Assembly: GCA_031081585.1 (NCBI GenBank)
Contig: JAVHLY010000008.1
Coordinates: 1 to 64,000 of the forward strand
DNA length: 64,000 nt
Reading direction: 5' to 3'
Source: Armatimonadota bacterium
Lineage (GTDB): Bacteria; Sysuimicrobiota; Sysuimicrobiia; Sysuimicrobiales; Humicultoraceae
The position numbers and the translations under genes were made by a program. The first letter of the stretch is position 1; each line of letters begins with the position of its first letter. Under the pieces are notes generated by a model. The model was not told the origin of the DNA and ran no database searches. It saw only the letters and a program-made list of their open reading frames with translations. This document shows positions 1-8,665 of the stretch, piece after piece.

Positions 1-288
1 CGAGGCGGCCACCAGCAGGCCCAGGCCGTAGACGAGGCCGAAGCGCGCCGCCCGGTGCCGGCGGCAGAGGTGGCGCCCCCCGTCGTCGAAGGTGACCGCG
101 TCGTTCCCCAGGAAGTTCCACGCCATCGCCCCGACGGCGGCGGCCACGCCCGCCGGCAGGTAGCCGACCCCCAGCGCCGTGAGCGTCGAGAAGATCGCCA
201 CGTTGACCAGCACCCCGCTCGTGCCGACCAGGCCGAAGAGCACCAGGCGGCTCAGCAGGAGACGCACGTGGTCGGGGCCCGCAGACAT
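1..288 (-). CDS. GtrA-like membrane protein, 3' part cut by window edge
   Basis: The leftward reading frame opens with ATG at 288 and stays open to the window edge, giving 96 residues of an incomplete protein. It has an N-terminal hydrophobic helix with the pattern RLVLFGLVGTSGVLVN, a second hydrophobic stretch, and then WNFLGNDAVTF, which matches the conserved W-N-F...F block of GtrA family proteins. GtrA proteins are small four-helix inner-membrane proteins linked to movement of lipid-linked sugars or to cell-surface glycan synthesis. The first two helices and the start of a third are visible; the C-terminal end is outside the window. No operon partner is visible because the next gene upstream is a tRNA. 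The family assignment is fairly secure; the substrate is unknown. Confidence 0.75.
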   Translation of the reverse strand, partial: MSAGPDHVRLLLSRLVLFGLVGTSGVLVNVAIFSTLTALGVGYLPAGVAAAVGAMAWNFLGNDAVTFDDGGRHLCRRHRAARFGLVYGLGLLVAAS

Positions 289-410
289 GGATGGCGGACG
301 GATCCGCACGGGTGTCAGAAACGTAGGTACCCGGGGGATGAGGCCGTCCAATCAGTCTTCTGAAAAGTGAGGCGACGAGCGGGGGGAAGGAGCAGTCGAC
401 CACGGGAGGG

Positions 411-488
411 TGGCGGGCCCGGAGGGACTCGAACCCCCGACCTACGCCTTCGAAGGGCGTCGCTGCTGTCCAGCTGAGCTACGGGCCC
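411..488 (-). tRNA. tRNA-Arg (anticodon TCG)
   Basis: Read leftward, the sequence folds as a cloverleaf: a seven-pair acceptor stem GGGCCCG/CGGGCCC, a five-pair anticodon stem ACGCC/GGCGT with loop CTTCGAA (anticodon TCG, reading CGA), a T-arm with TTCGAGT, discriminator G and an encoded CCA. The D-stem has one weak pair. A -10-like TACACT lies about 7 bases upstream of the 5' end (positions 495-500) without an obvious -35 box. Confidence 0.93.
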
Positions 489-557
489 TCGCCCAGTGTA
501 CCAGACCGGGCCGGTCGGCGGGGAGGAGGAGAGGGGTCGTGCGGGGAAGGACGCGCC

Positions 558-881
558 ATGTTCACCATCGCCACCTGGGTGTGCAAGGCGGAAGGGATGA
601 GCGACGAGGCGTTCCTGGCCTACTGGCTGGGCCCGCACGCGACGCTGGTCCGGCGCGTCTACACCCGGCTGCAGCGTTACGTCGTGCGGCGGGTGGTGGG
701 CACGCTCCCCCGCGGCGAGGCCCCCTTCGACGGCCTGGCCGAGCTCACGTGGGCCTCCCGCGAGGAGTTCGACGCCGACGTCCGTTCGCCCGAGGTGCGG
801 GAGATCCTGGCCGACCTGGGCCGCTTCACCCGCGCCTCGGGGACGGTGGTCCTGGAGGAGCACGTGGTCCTGCCCGGGTAG
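558..881 (+). CDS. EthD-like dimeric alpha/beta-barrel protein
   Basis: A 107-residue protein with an N-terminal strand (MFTIATWVCK), then 'MSDEAFLAYWLGPHA', the Met-Ser-x-Glu-x-Phe...Trp...His signature of EthD-domain proteins of the ferredoxin-like dimeric alpha/beta-barrel superfamily. The chain ends with a strand (VVLEEHVVLPG), as usual for the fold, and the length is typical of a single-domain member. EthD relatives take part in ether degradation, polyketide modification or unknown steps; no neighbouring gene suggests a substrate because it sits alone between tRNA genes. A purine-rich stretch (GGGGAAGGA) lies before the ATG. The fold is likely, the function unknown. Confidence 0.72.
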   Translation: MFTIATWVCKAEGMSDEAFLAYWLGPHATLVRRVYTRLQRYVVRRVVGTLPRGEAPFDGLAELTWASREEFDADVRSPEVREILADLGRFTRASGTVVLEEHVVLPG

Positions 882-888
882 CTCCGGG

Positions 889-916
889 TTGAGCGCCGAC
901 CCGCCCCCGCTATAAT
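889..916 (+). promoter_or_regulatory. Sigma-70-type promoter of tRNA-Lys
   Basis: TTGAGC (889-894) and a perfect TATAAT (911-916) are separated by 16 bases, and the tRNA 5' end begins 16 bases downstream of the -10 box. It is the best canonical -10 box seen in the window. Confidence 0.75.
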
Positions 917-931
917 GAGAGGTTGGTGTGA

Positions 932-1007
932 GGGCCGTTAGCTCAACAGGCAGAGCAGGGGCCTCTTAAGCCTCGTGTTGGGGGTTCGAGTCCCTCACGG
1001 CCCTCCA
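932..1007 (+). tRNA. tRNA-Lys (anticodon CTT)
   Basis: Cloverleaf with acceptor GGGCCGT/ACGGCCC, D-arm GCTC...GAGC, anticodon stem GGGGC/GCCTC (one G-U pair) with loop CTCTTAA giving anticodon CTT, T-arm containing TTCGAGT, and an encoded CCA. The discriminator base reads T, which is unusual for lysine tRNAs. It is 12 bases from the next tRNA and probably co-transcribed with it. Confidence 0.93.
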
Positions 1008-1019
1008 GGGTGACGTGGC

Positions 1020-1107
1020 GCGGGCGTAGCCGAATCAGGTACAGGCGCCAGACTTAGGATCTGGTCGGCGCGAGCCGGTGGGGGTTCGAATCCCTCCGCC
1101 CGCACCA
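1020..1107 (+). tRNA. tRNA-Leu (anticodon TAG)
   Basis: Class II tRNA with acceptor GCGGGCG/CGCCCGC, anticodon stem CCAGA/TCTGG and loop CTTAGGA giving anticodon TAG. It has a long variable arm (TCGGCGCGAGCCGG), a T-arm with TTCGAAT, discriminator A and an encoded CCA. The following 175 bases before tig hold no gene. Confidence 0.95.
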
Positions 1108-1282
1108 GTGCGGCGCGGAGGGCGGCTGGACGCCGGAGGCGGCCGTCGGGGCGGTGCCCCGGGCCGCTCTTTCGTTCCGGGCCGTCGGGGTCCGTGTTGG
1201 TCAGGGACGTCCCAAGCCCGGAGCGGAGCGGGCGCGCGACGCAGGCCGTGCGGTGGCGAAGGGCCCGCGGGGAGGAGCCGAA

Positions 1283-2590
1283 GTGGCCGAGGCGATGAAG
1301 GTCGAAGTGCGGCGGGAACCCCAGAGCCGGGCGGTCCTGGAGGTGGAGCTCCCGGCGGAAGCGGTGGCCGAGGCGATGCGCGAGGCGCACCGCCGCCTGG
1401 CCCACCGGGTGAACATCCCCGGCTTCCGCCGCGGTCGTGCGCCGGCCGCCCTGGTCGAGCGCTACGTCGGCCGCGACGGGGTCGTGGATGAGACCCTCAA
1501 GCTCCTCCTGCCCCGTACCGTCTTCCAGGCGATGGAGCAGGTGGGGCTGGAACCGATCAGCCGCCCCGAGATCGACGTGGACGAGCGGCAGGTCTCGCCC
1601 GACGCCCCGCTGCGCTTCACCGCCACCGTGGAGGTGGCACCCGAGGTCGACCCCGGCCCCTACCGGGAGGTGCGCGTCCCGCGCCCCGCGCAGACGCTCG
1701 AGGAGGGGGTGGTGGACCGCGCGCTGGAGGACCTGCGCCTGCGCCATGCCACGCTGGTCGCCTCGGGGGAGCCGGCCGCGCCCGGGGACTTCGTCCTGAT
1801 CCGGGTCCTGGAGGGTCCGGCGGGGGCGGGGCGGCTGCAGGCGGGCAAAGAGTACCTAGTGGAGATCGGCAGCGGCACCTACCCGGAGGCCCTGGAGCAG
1901 GGGCTGGTGGGCGCCCGCCCCGGCGAGGAGCGCCGCCTGCCCCGGGGGAATAGCGACGAGGTCCTCGTGGTTCTGGTGAGTGACGTGAAGCGCCGCGAGC
2001 TCCCGCCCCTGGACGACGCGCTGGCCAGGCTGGAGGGGGCGGAGAGCCTGGCGGCGCTGCGAGCCCAGGTGGAGAGCCGGCTGGCCGCCGACGCCGCCCG
2101 CCGGGCCGAGGAGGCCTACGCGGAGGCCGTGCTGCGCGAGGTGCTCCGCCGGGGCACCGTGGACCTGCCGCGCTCGATGGTGGCGCACGAGGTGGCGCAC
2201 CTGCGGGAGGACCTGGAGGCGTCGCTGCGGCGGCGGGGCCTGACCCTGGAAACCTACCGCCGGGCGGCCGAGAAGAGTATGGAAGAGGTGGAGGCGGACC
2301 TGACCGCGGCGGCGGAGGGGCGCCTGCGCACCCGGCTCGTCCTGGACGCCATCGCGCGCCGCGAGGGGCTCGAGCCCACGGAGGAGGAGATGGCTGCGGA
2401 GGTAGAGAACCTTGCGCAGAGTCTCGGGCAGGACGCGTCACGCGTGCGCGAGTGGCTCGCCCGGGAAGGGCGCCGCGACGCGCTGGCGGCCTCGCTCCGG
2501 CGCCGCAAGACCGTGCAGTTCCTCCTGGGGCTGGCCGCCGCCGAGGCGCCTGCGCCCCCACCGACGGAGACGCGCGAGGAGGATGCCTGA
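1283..2590 (+). CDS. tig: Trigger factor, ribosome-associated chaperone
   Basis: Trigger factor binds the ribosome exit tunnel and shields nascent chains; it also has a peptidyl-prolyl isomerase domain. The N-terminal ribosome-docking domain carries GFRRGRAP, the family's signature loop. The middle PPIase domain (roughly residues 160-240) is recognisable by 'GDFVLIRV' and '[22 protein letters not shown]', although the usual F-x-G start is degenerate. The C-terminal helical arms contain charged helices and end in a Pro/Glu-rich tail. At 435 residues it has the usual length. I chose GTG 1283 because GGAGGAG ends 5 bases before it; the ATG at 1295 is too far from that ribosome-binding site. clpP follows after 3 bases, the standard tig-clpP-clpX order. 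Confidence 0.95.
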   Translation: MAEAMKVEVRREPQSRAVLEVELPAEAVAEAMREAHRRLAHRVNIPGFRRGRAPAALVERYVGRDGVVDETLKLLLPRTVFQAMEQVGLEPISRPEIDVDERQVSPDAPLRFTATVEVAPEVDPGPYREVRVPRPAQTLEEGVVDRALEDLRLRHATLVASGEPAAPGDFVLIRVLEGPAGAGRLQAGKEYLVEIGSGTYPEALEQGLVGARPGEERRLPRGNSDEVLVVLVSDVKRRELPPLDDALARLEGAESLAALRAQVESRLAADAARRAEEAYAEAVLREVLRRGTVDLPRSMVAHEVAHLREDLEASLRRRGLTLETYRRAAEKSMEEVEADLTAAAEGRLRTRLVLDAIARREGLEPTEEEMAAEVENLAQSLGQDASRVREWLAREGRRDALAASLRRRKTVQFLLGLAAAEAPAPPPTETREEDA

Positions 2591-2593
2591 GAC

Positions 2594-3196
2594 ATGCCAC
2601 CGCTGATCCCGTACGTCATCGAGTCCACGCCGCGCGGCGAGCGCGGCTACGACATCTACTCCCGTCTGCTGAAGGAGCGCATTGTCTTCCTGGGCGGGCC
2701 CATCGACGACGACGTCGCCAACCTGGTCATCGCCCAGCTGCTCTTCCTGGAGGGGGACGACCCCGACAAGGACATCATCATGTACGTGAACAGCCCGGGG
2801 GGGGACCTGATCTCCTCGCTGGCCATCTACGACACGATGCAGTACGTCCGTCCGGACGTGCAGACGGTGTGCGTAGGGCTGGCCGCCAGCGGCGGCGCGC
2901 TGGTCCTGGCCGGGGGGACGAAGGGCAAGCGCTCCTCCCTGCCGTACTCCCGCATCATGATCCACCAGCCCTGGGGAGGGGCGCAGGGTCAGGCCGTGGA
3001 CATCGACATCCAGGCCCGGGAGGTCATCCGGCTGCGCCAGCTCATGAACGAGATCCTGGCGCGCCACACCGGGCAGCCCCTGGAGCGCATCGAGCGCGAC
3101 ACCGACCGCAACTTCTGGATGAGCGCCGAGCAGGCCAAGGAGTACGGCATCATCGACGAGATCATCGTCCCGCGCAAGGCCGTGGCGGTGAAGTAG
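2594..3196 (+). CDS. clpP: ATP-dependent Clp protease proteolytic subunit with Ser-His-Asn triad
   Basis: Tetradecameric serine peptidase that degrades substrates unfolded by ClpX. At 200 residues it is full length. The nucleophile Ser99 lies in GLAASGGA (most ClpPs have AASMGA), His124 is in [10 protein letters not shown], and the '[17 protein letters not shown]' block follows. The residue aligned with catalytic Asp171 of E. coli ClpP (R-D-x-F in most homologues) is Asn173 here, encoded by AAC at 3110-3112. Listeria ClpP1 also has Asn in this position, so this enzyme may be latent, slow or dependent on a partner; that is inference. The ATG follows GAGGAGGATG at the end of tig and clpX starts 35 bases downstream, so tig-clpP-clpX is one transcription unit. 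Confidence 0.96.
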   Translation: MPPLIPYVIESTPRGERGYDIYSRLLKERIVFLGGPIDDDVANLVIAQLLFLEGDDPDKDIIMYVNSPGGDLISSLAIYDTMQYVRPDVQTVCVGLAASGGALVLAGGTKGKRSSLPYSRIMIHQPWGGAQGQAVDIDIQAREVIRLRQLMNEILARHTGQPLERIERDTDRNFWMSAEQAKEYGIIDEIIVPRKAVAVK

Positions 3197-3231
3197 GCGG
3201 GACGGGCGGGGGCGACGTGCCCGTGGACGGG

Positions 3232-4500
3232 ATGTTCCGGTTCGGCGACGAGCGCGAGCGGCTCAAGTGCTCCTTCTGCGGCAAGTCCCAGGAGCAGGTG
3301 CGCAAGCTCGTGGCCGGGCCGGGGGTGTACATCTGCGACGAGTGCATCGAGCTGTGCAACGAGATCATCGAGGAGGAGTTCTCCGCCGAGGAGGCCCCCG
3401 GCCCCGTCCGCACCACTCCCAAGCCCCGGGAGATCTACGACACCCTCTGCCAGTACGTCGTCGGCCAGGACCGGGCCAAGAAGGCCCTGGCGGTGGCCGT
3501 CTACAACCACTACAAGCGCATCGGCTCCCGCCGCCCCAACGACGTGGAGCTGCAGAAGTCCAACATCCTGCTCATCGGCCCCACCGGGTGCGGCAAGACG
3601 CTGCTGGCCCAGACCCTGGCCCGCATCCTCGACGTCCCCTTCGCCATCGCCGACGCCACCTCGCTCACCGAGGCCGGCTACGTGGGCGAGGACGTGGAGA
3701 ACATCCTCCTGCGCCTGATCCAGGCGGCCGACTACGACATCAAGAAGGCCGAGCGCGGCATCATCTACATCGACGAGGTCGACAAGATCGCCCGCAAGAG
3801 CGAGAACCCCTCCATCACCCGTGACGTCTCCGGCGAGGGGGTGCAGCAGGCGCTGCTGAAGATCCTGGAGGGGACGGTGGCCAACGTCCCGCCGCAGGGC
3901 GGACGGAAGCACCCCCACCAGGAGTTCATCCAGATCGACACGACGAACATCCTCTTCATCTGCGGCGGGGCCTTCGACGGGCTGGAGCGGATCATCGAGA
4001 CGCGCGTGCGCCAGAGCAGCATGGGCTTCGGTGCGCACGTGGAGTCCCGGGCCAAGCGGCGGCTGGGGGAAACGCTCAGCAAGGTCATGCCCCAGGACCT
4101 GCTGCGCTACGGCATGATCCCGGAGTTCGTCGGCCGGTTGCCCATCATCGTCCCCCTCGACCCCCTGGAGGAGGCCGACCTCATCCGCATCCTGGTGGAG
4201 CCGCGCAACGCCCTGGTGCGGCAGTACCAGAAGATCCTCGACATGGACGGGGTGGAGCTGATCTTCACCGACGACGCCCTGCGGGCCATCGCGCGCGAGG
4301 CCATGGCCCGCAACACGGGGGCACGCGGGCTGCGCACCATCATCGAGGAGATCATGCTCAACATCATGTACGACATCCCCTCCCGCACCGACGTGAAGCG
4401 CTGCGTCGTCACGGAGGAGGCGGTGCTGCGGCGGCGCGACCCCATCCTGCTCACCTCGGCCGACCTGCGCCGCCTGGCCAAGGAGAAGCCGGCCTCCTGA
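3232..4500 (+). CDS. clpX: ClpX unfoldase, ATPase partner of ClpP
   Basis: AAA+ hexamer that recognises, unfolds and threads substrates into ClpP. Counting from ATG 3232 (422 residues): zinc-binding domain with Cys13, Cys16, Cys35 and Cys38 ([18 protein letters not shown]); Walker A GPTGCGKT at 116-123; GYVG pore loop at 149-152; Walker [10 protein letters not shown] around 177-185; RKH loop at 225-227; the MGFG stretch near 264-267 is the IGF-type loop that docks on ClpP. In-frame GTG codons at 3217 and 3223 could give an N-terminus 3-5 residues longer; the ATG gives the usual M-x-RFGDE start. Presence of the ClpP-docking loop indicates that the unusual ClpP upstream is really engaged. Confidence 0.96.
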   Translation: MFRFGDERERLKCSFCGKSQEQVRKLVAGPGVYICDECIELCNEIIEEEFSAEEAPGPVRTTPKPREIYDTLCQYVVGQDRAKKALAVAVYNHYKRIGSRRPNDVELQKSNILLIGPTGCGKTLLAQTLARILDVPFAIADATSLTEAGYVGEDVENILLRLIQAADYDIKKAERGIIYIDEVDKIARKSENPSITRDVSGEGVQQALLKILEGTVANVPPQGGRKHPHQEFIQIDTTNILFICGGAFDGLERIIETRVRQSSMGFGAHVESRAKRRLGETLSKVMPQDLLRYGMIPEFVGRLPIIVPLDPLEEADLIRILVEPRNALVRQYQKILDMDGVELIFTDDALRAIAREAMARNTGARGLRTIIEEIMLNIMYDIPSRTDVKRCVVTEEAVLRRRDPILLTSADLRRLAKEKPAS

Positions 4501-4622
4501 GGGCCGTCGCGGCGCCGGGCCGCTGCGGGATGGTCCGGCCGGCCCGGGGCCCCGCGCCGATCTGGCGGGCTGCCGGCCGCCCTGGTATCCTGGAAGTAGC
4601 GCCAGAGGCAGGGAACAGGGGG

Positions 4623-4646
4623 CGGGGGGCGCCCCGTTTTCTCTTT
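4623..4646 (+). terminator. Possible intrinsic terminator or attenuator between clpX and lon
   Basis: A 5-pair stem CGGGG/CCCCG with a four-base loop is followed directly by TTTTCTCTTT. It lies 30 bases before the lon start, so it could end the clp transcript or attenuate read-through into lon. The stem is short; moderate confidence only. Confidence 0.45.
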
Positions 4647-4675
4647 ATGGGCACAGATCGGGTAGAGGAGGCTGG

Positions 4676-7114
4676 ATGAGCACGGAGATGACGGCCGTGG
4701 CCCGGGAGACCCTGCCGCTCCTGCCGCTGAAGGGCACCATCGTCTTCCCCCACCAGGCCCAGGGCCTGGGGGTGGGGCGGCCCAAGTCGCTGCGGGCCCT
4801 GGAGGCGGCGCTGGGGGCGGAGGGGGAGAAGCTCATCCTCCTGGTCGCCCAGCGGCAGGACGACATCGAGGATCCCACCCCCGACGACATCCACCGGGTG
4901 GGGACGGTGTGCCGCATCCTGCAGGTGGGCAAGCAGCCGGACGGCGTCCTGCAGGTGATCGTGGAGGGCGTGGTCCGGGCCGAGATCCTGGAGTACCTCC
5001 ACACCGAGCCCTACTTCGCGGTGCGCATCGCCGCCCGACCCGACGTGGTGGAGCGGAGCCTGGAGGTGGAGGCCCTGGTGCGCGGGCTCTCCGCCTCCTT
5101 CGAGCGCTTCGCCCGGCTGTCCCGGGCGGTGCCGCCCGACCAGTTCGTCACCATCATGCAGGCGGAGGAGCCGGGCCGGCTGGCCGACCTGGTGGCGCAG
5201 CACCTCAACCTCAAGCTGGAGGAGCGCCAGGAGCTGCTCGAGGCGCCGCCCCAGGAGCGCCTGGAGAAGCTGGGGCAGTTGCTCTCGCGGGAGATCTCCA
5301 TCCTCGAGCTGGAGCGGAAGATCCAGAACCGCGTCCGCAAGCAGATGGAGAAGTCCCAGCGGGAGTACTTCCTCAAGGAGCAGATGAAGGCCATCCAGCA
5401 GGAGCTGGGGGAGAGCGACGAGCGCCAGGCTGAGGCGGCCGAGTACCGCAAGAAGATCGAGGCGGCCAACCTCCCCGCCCACGTCAAGGAGAAGGCCCTG
5501 GAGGAGCTGGCCCGGCTGGAGAAGATGCCGCCCATGGTGGCCGAGGCGGTGGTGGTCCGCACCTACCTCGACTGGATCCTGGCCATCCCCTGGTCGGTGA
5601 CCACCGAGGACCGCCTGGACATCGACGAGGCGCGGCGGATCCTGGACGAGGACCACTACGGCCTGACCAAGGCCAAGGAGCGGGTCATCGAGTACCTGGC
5701 CGTGCGCAAGCTGGCCCGGGAGAGCAAGGGCCCCATCCTGTGCTTCGTCGGCCCGCCCGGCGTGGGGAAGACCTCGCTGGGCAAGTCCATCGCCCGGGCG
5801 CTGGGGCGGAAGTTCGTGCGGGTCTCGCTCGGCGGCGTGCGGGACGAGGCGGAGATCCGCGGCCACCGGCGTACCTACGTGGGGGCGCTGCCGGGGCGGA
5901 TCGTCCAGGGGCTGAAGCAGGCCGGCAGCCGCAACCCCGTCTTCATGCTGGACGAGATCGACAAGCTCGGCGTGGACTTCCGCGGGGACCCCTCGGCGGC
6001 GCTGCTGGAGGCGCTCGACCCGGAGCAGAACCACGCCTTCAGCGACCACTACCTGGAGCTGGCCCTGGACCTCAGCGAGGTCATGTGGATCACCACGGCC
6101 AACATCCTGGACACGGTGCCGCCGGCGCTGCGCGACCGGATGGAGGTCATCCGCTTCCCCGGCTACACCGAGGAGGAGAAGGTCCGCATCGCCGAGCAGT
6201 TCCTCATTCCCAAGCAGCGCAAGGCCACGGGGCTGACCGAGCAGCACGTGCAGTTCACCGAGGCGGCGCTGCGGCGCATCGTCCGGGAGTACACGCGGGA
6301 GGCCGGGGTCCGCAACCTGGAGCGGGAGATCGGGACGATCTGCCGGAAGGTGGCCACCGAGGTGGCCCGCGGGTCCACCCGCCAGGTCCGCGTCACCGTG
6401 GCCACCCTGCACAAGTTCCTGGGGCCGCCGCGCTTCCGCTTCGGGAGCCTGGAGAAGGAGGACGAGGTCGGGGTGGCCACCGGGCTCGTCTACACGGAGA
6501 TGGGCGGGGACGTCACCAGCGTCGAGGCCACGCTGATGCCGGGGGAGGGGAAGCTCATCCTCACCGGGCAGCTGGGCGAGGTGATGAAGGAGTCCGGCCA
6601 GGCGGCGCTCTCCTACGTCCGCTCACGGGCGCGGCGGCTGGGCCTGCCGGAGGACTTCTACCGCAAGCTGGACGTGCACATCCACGTCCCGGCCGGGGCG
6701 CAGCCCAAGGAGGGGCCGTCGGCCGGGATCACCATGGCCACGGCGCTGGCCTCGGCGCTCACCGGCCGGCCGGTGCGGCGAGACGTGGCCATGACCGGGG
6801 AGATCACCCTGCGCGGGCGGGTCCTGCCCATCGGCGGGGTCAAGGAGAAGGTTCTGGCCGCCCACCGGGCGGGCATCCGCACCGTCATCCTCCCGAAGGA
6901 GAACGAGAAGGACCTGCACGAGATCCCGGCCAACGTCCGCCGGGCCCTGCGCATCGTGCTGGTGGACCACATGGACCAGGTGCTGGCCGAGGCCTTCGCC
7001 CCGGCTCCGGCGCAGGCCCAGGTGCCTGGGATGACGACGATCCCTGCGGCGGCCTACCGGCCCATCCCGCAGCCGGAGGCGATCCGGCAACCCGAGCCGC
7101 CCCCGGTGAGCTGA
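4676..7114 (+). CDS. lon: Lon ATP-dependent protease
   Basis: LonA-type AAA+ protease that removes misfolded and short-lived regulatory proteins in the cytoplasm. The 812-residue chain has the N-terminal substrate-binding domain (starting [14 protein letters not shown]), a coiled-coil linker, an AAA+ module with Walker A GPPGVGKT at 359-366 and [10 protein letters not shown] Walker B, and a C-terminal peptidase domain. The catalytic dyad is Ser682 in PKEGPSAG and Lys725 in GGVKEKV, 43 residues apart as in E. coli Lon. The C-terminal ~40 residues are Ala/Pro-rich and look dispensable. A strong GAGGAGG lies 5-11 bases before the ATG. It follows clpX and probably has its own promoter in the 175-base gap. 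Confidence 0.97.
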   Translation: MSTEMTAVARETLPLLPLKGTIVFPHQAQGLGVGRPKSLRALEAALGAEGEKLILLVAQRQDDIEDPTPDDIHRVGTVCRILQVGKQPDGVLQVIVEGVVRAEILEYLHTEPYFAVRIAARPDVVERSLEVEALVRGLSASFERFARLSRAVPPDQFVTIMQAEEPGRLADLVAQHLNLKLEERQELLEAPPQERLEKLGQLLSREISILELERKIQNRVRKQMEKSQREYFLKEQMKAIQQELGESDERQAEAAEYRKKIEAANLPAHVKEKALEELARLEKMPPMVAEAVVVRTYLDWILAIPWSVTTEDRLDIDEARRILDEDHYGLTKAKERVIEYLAVRKLARESKGPILCFVGPPGVGKTSLGKSIARALGRKFVRVSLGGVRDEAEIRGHRRTYVGALPGRIVQGLKQAGSRNPVFMLDEIDKLGVDFRGDPSAALLEALDPEQNHAFSDHYLELALDLSEVMWITTANILDTVPPALRDRMEVIRFPGYTEEEKVRIAEQFLIPKQRKATGLTEQHVQFTEAALRRIVREYTREAGVRNLEREIGTICRKVATEVARGSTRQVRVTVATLHKFLGPPRFRFGSLEKEDEVGVATGLVYTEMGGDVTSVEATLMPGEGKLILTGQLGEVMKESGQAALSYVRSRARRLGLPEDFYRKLDVHIHVPAGAQPKEGPSAGITMATALASALTGRPVRRDVAMTGEITLRGRVLPIGGVKEKVLAAHRAGIRTVILPKENEKDLHEIPANVRRALRIVLVDHMDQVLAEAFAPAPAQAQVPGMTTIPAAAYRPIPQPEAIRQPEPPPVS

Positions 7115-7123
7115 CCGACTACG

Positions 7124-7492
7124 CTACTTCGGCTGCAGGCCGAAGGCCTGGTACTGCAGGGGGATGAAGTGGCGCCACTGCTCGGGGACGTCCGCCTCCG
7201 CGAAGATGGCCGTCACCGGGCAGACGGACTCGCACGCCCCGCAGTCGATGCACTCCTCCGGGTGGATCCAGAGCTGCTGGAGGGCGGTCTCCTTGGGGAA
7301 GTCGTCGGGCGGGACATGAACGGCCTCCCCCCGGGGGATGACCTGCTTGTCGGGGCCGGCCCCCGTGGCCGGGTCCGGAACGACGTAGCCGCCGACCTCC
7401 TCGACGTACTCGTAGATGCAGTCGACCGGACAGACCTCCACGCAGGACCGGTCCTTGGTCCCGATACAGGGCTCGGCGATGATGTAGGTCAT
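7124..7492 (-). CDS. fdxA: 7Fe-type ferredoxin ([3Fe-4S][4Fe-4S])
   Basis: Small soluble electron carrier of 122 residues. The first cluster motif is CIGTKDRSCVEVCP followed by CIYEY; the second is CIDCGACESVCP in the second half. The spacing C-x7-C-x3-C in the first motif is that of Thermus/Azotobacter-type ferredoxins holding one 3Fe and one 4Fe cluster. An inserted loop (roughly residues 35-68) separates the clusters, as in other family members. GGAGGTGCGGG precedes the ATG. The gene converges on lon (9-base gap) and is divergent from the GntR regulator across a 130-base intergenic region. The redox partner is unknown. Confidence 0.9.
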   Translation of the reverse strand: MTYIIAEPCIGTKDRSCVEVCPVDCIYEYVEEVGGYVVPDPATGAGPDKQVIPRGEAVHVPPDDFPKETALQQLWIHPEECIDCGACESVCPVTAIFAEADVPEQWRHFIPLQYQAFGLQPK

Positions 7493-7606
7493 CCCGCACC
7501 TCCGGAATAAATGCTGTCAGAAGCTCTCTCAAGACCACAATAACGGAGCTCAAGGGCCGTTGACAACCCATTTCAACGGGGATCTTGCAGGCGGATCATG
7601 TGTACT

Positions 7607-7619
7607 GTATTCTGGATAC
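7607..7619. promoter_or_regulatory. Candidate GntR-family operator
   Basis: GTAT and ATAC form an inverted repeat around five bases (GTATTCTGGATAC), ending 3 bases before the regulator's ATG. FadR/FCD-type GntR regulators typically bind short palindromes with GTA/TAC half-sites, so autoregulation is plausible. A TTGACA lies at 7560-7565 but no good -10 box is placed behind it. Confidence 0.35.
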
Positions 7620-7622
7620 CGA

Positions 7623-8309
7623 ATGCCGAATCTCGTGGAGCTGGGTGGCCCGATCCCCCCGCGGGAAACCGCCGCGGAGACGGTCTACCGCCGTCTACGC
7701 GAGGCCATCCTTTCCGGTCGCCTGCAGGAGGGGGAGGTGGTGCGCGAGTCGGCAGTGGCGGCCGCCTGGGGAGTGAGCCGCACACCGGTGCGCGACGCTC
7801 TCCGCCGCCTCCTGGCCGAGGGACTGGTGGAGGGACGGCGGGGGCGAGGGGTGGTCGTGGCGGCCCTGACCCCACAGACCGCCGCCGGGCTCCTCGACCT
7901 GTGGGAGGCCGTCGGGGGCATGGCCGCGAGGCGGGCGGCCGAGCGCGCGACCCCCGAGGTCCGGGCACAGCTCAGCACGCTCATCAAGACGGTGAGCGTG
8001 GCGGCGCGGGGCGGCGACGCGGCCTTCTTCGCCGCGGCCGAGGAGGCGATCCACGCCGCGGTGGGCTCCGCTGCCGGCAACCCCATCCTGGCCCGGGCGG
8101 TCGAGCGGGTCCGGGGGCGTCTGCGGCCGCTGCTCGCGCGCCTCCTGCAGAACCGCGGACGCACGACCCGATCCTTCCGTGAGCTGGCCCGGCTTACCGC
8201 GGCGATCCGCTCACGGGACCCGGACCGGGCCGAGGCGGCCCTGCGCGAGCACGTGGCCAGCCTGCGTCAGGAGGGCCGCGAAGCGGGGTGGCTCCTCCCC
8301 GGGCCTTGA
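7623..8309 (+). CDS. GntR-family transcriptional regulator, FCD (FadR-like) subfamily
   Basis: Protein of 228 residues. The N-terminal winged helix-turn-helix contains the GntR hallmark 'VYRRLREAILSGRLQEGEV' and 'WGVSRTPVRDALRRLLAEGLV', covering about residues 17-80. The remaining all-helical region (about 90-220) with scattered His/Asp/Arg has the size and layout of an FCD effector domain, which often binds a metal and a small carboxylate. ATG 7623 was chosen because upstream in-frame codons lack a ribosome-binding site and the conserved domain starts shortly after it. Its target is unknown; the nearest candidates are itself and the divergent ferredoxin gene. The valS T-box leader follows immediately. 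Confidence 0.88.
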   Translation: MPNLVELGGPIPPRETAAETVYRRLREAILSGRLQEGEVVRESAVAAAWGVSRTPVRDALRRLLAEGLVEGRRGRGVVVAALTPQTAAGLLDLWEAVGGMAARRAAERATPEVRAQLSTLIKTVSVAARGGDAAFFAAAEEAIHAAVGSAAGNPILARAVERVRGRLRPLLARLLQNRGRTTRSFRELARLTAAIRSRDPDRAEAALREHVASLRQEGREAGWLLPGP

Positions 8310-8336
8310 CGCCGAACGCTGGAGCGGCGTGACCCG

Positions 8337-8364
8337 TTGCGGCGGGCCGGGGACCTCCCTATAC
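8337..8364 (+). promoter_or_regulatory. Promoter of the valS T-box leader
   Basis: TTGCGG (8337-8342), a 16-base spacer and TATACT (8359-8364). Transcription would begin close to 8371, directly at the start of T-box stem I. Confidence 0.6.
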
Positions 8365-8370
8365 TGGGCG

Positions 8371-8575
8371 GTAACTCGAGGAGGAGTAGGGCCGCCACCG
8401 GCCGGAGCGAGGGAGACCCACCGGGTGCAAGGTTTCCCGGCGACGGACGGCCTGAACGTCGCCTCGAGGACCTGCGGAGGCGCGCCTCGCGGGCGCCGCC
8501 GCCGGGTGCGCCCGTGATCGCGCGTCGAGCTGCCGGCCCGGGCGCCCGGGTCGGTGACCAGGGTGGTACCGCGGA
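8371..8575 (+). promoter_or_regulatory. T-box riboswitch sensing uncharged tRNA-Val
   Basis: The canonical T-box AGGGTGGTACCGCGG is at 8560-8574. Stem I closes with CTCGAGG (8374-8380) pairing CCTCGAG (8462-8468). Inside it the 5' side carries the AGTA specifier-loop element (8384-8387) and the 3' side reads GAAC then GTC then G, so the specifier codon is GTC (8458-8460), a valine codon. This agrees with valS being the next gene. Uncharged tRNA-Val should stabilise the antiterminator through the T-box, allowing transcription of valS. Confidence 0.93.
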
Positions 8576-8611
8576 GCGCCGCTTCGCCCTTGGGGCGGGC
8601 GGCGTTTGTCG
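8576..8611 (+). terminator. T-box-controlled intrinsic terminator
   Basis: A GC-rich hairpin begins inside the T-box region: arm CGCCGCTTCGCCC pairs with GGGCGGGCGGCG and is followed by TTTGTCGTT. Its 5' arm begins just behind the T-box sequence, as expected for mutually exclusive terminator and antiterminator folds. Confidence 0.75.
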
Positions 8612-8665
8612 TTGGTCGGCGCCGACGACGGGGTGGGACGGGACCGACGCACAGCGAGGTGGACG

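Noticed and set aside
1154-1282. Longer N-terminus for trigger factor from an upstream in-frame start
   Set aside because: The added residues are Arg/Gly-rich and not conserved, while GTG 1283 has a well-placed Shine-Dalgarno.
4560-4600. Extended -10 promoter (TGGTATCCT) for lon
   Set aside because: No acceptable -35 and the intervening hairpin with T-tract would lie between it and lon; evidence too thin to list as a feature.
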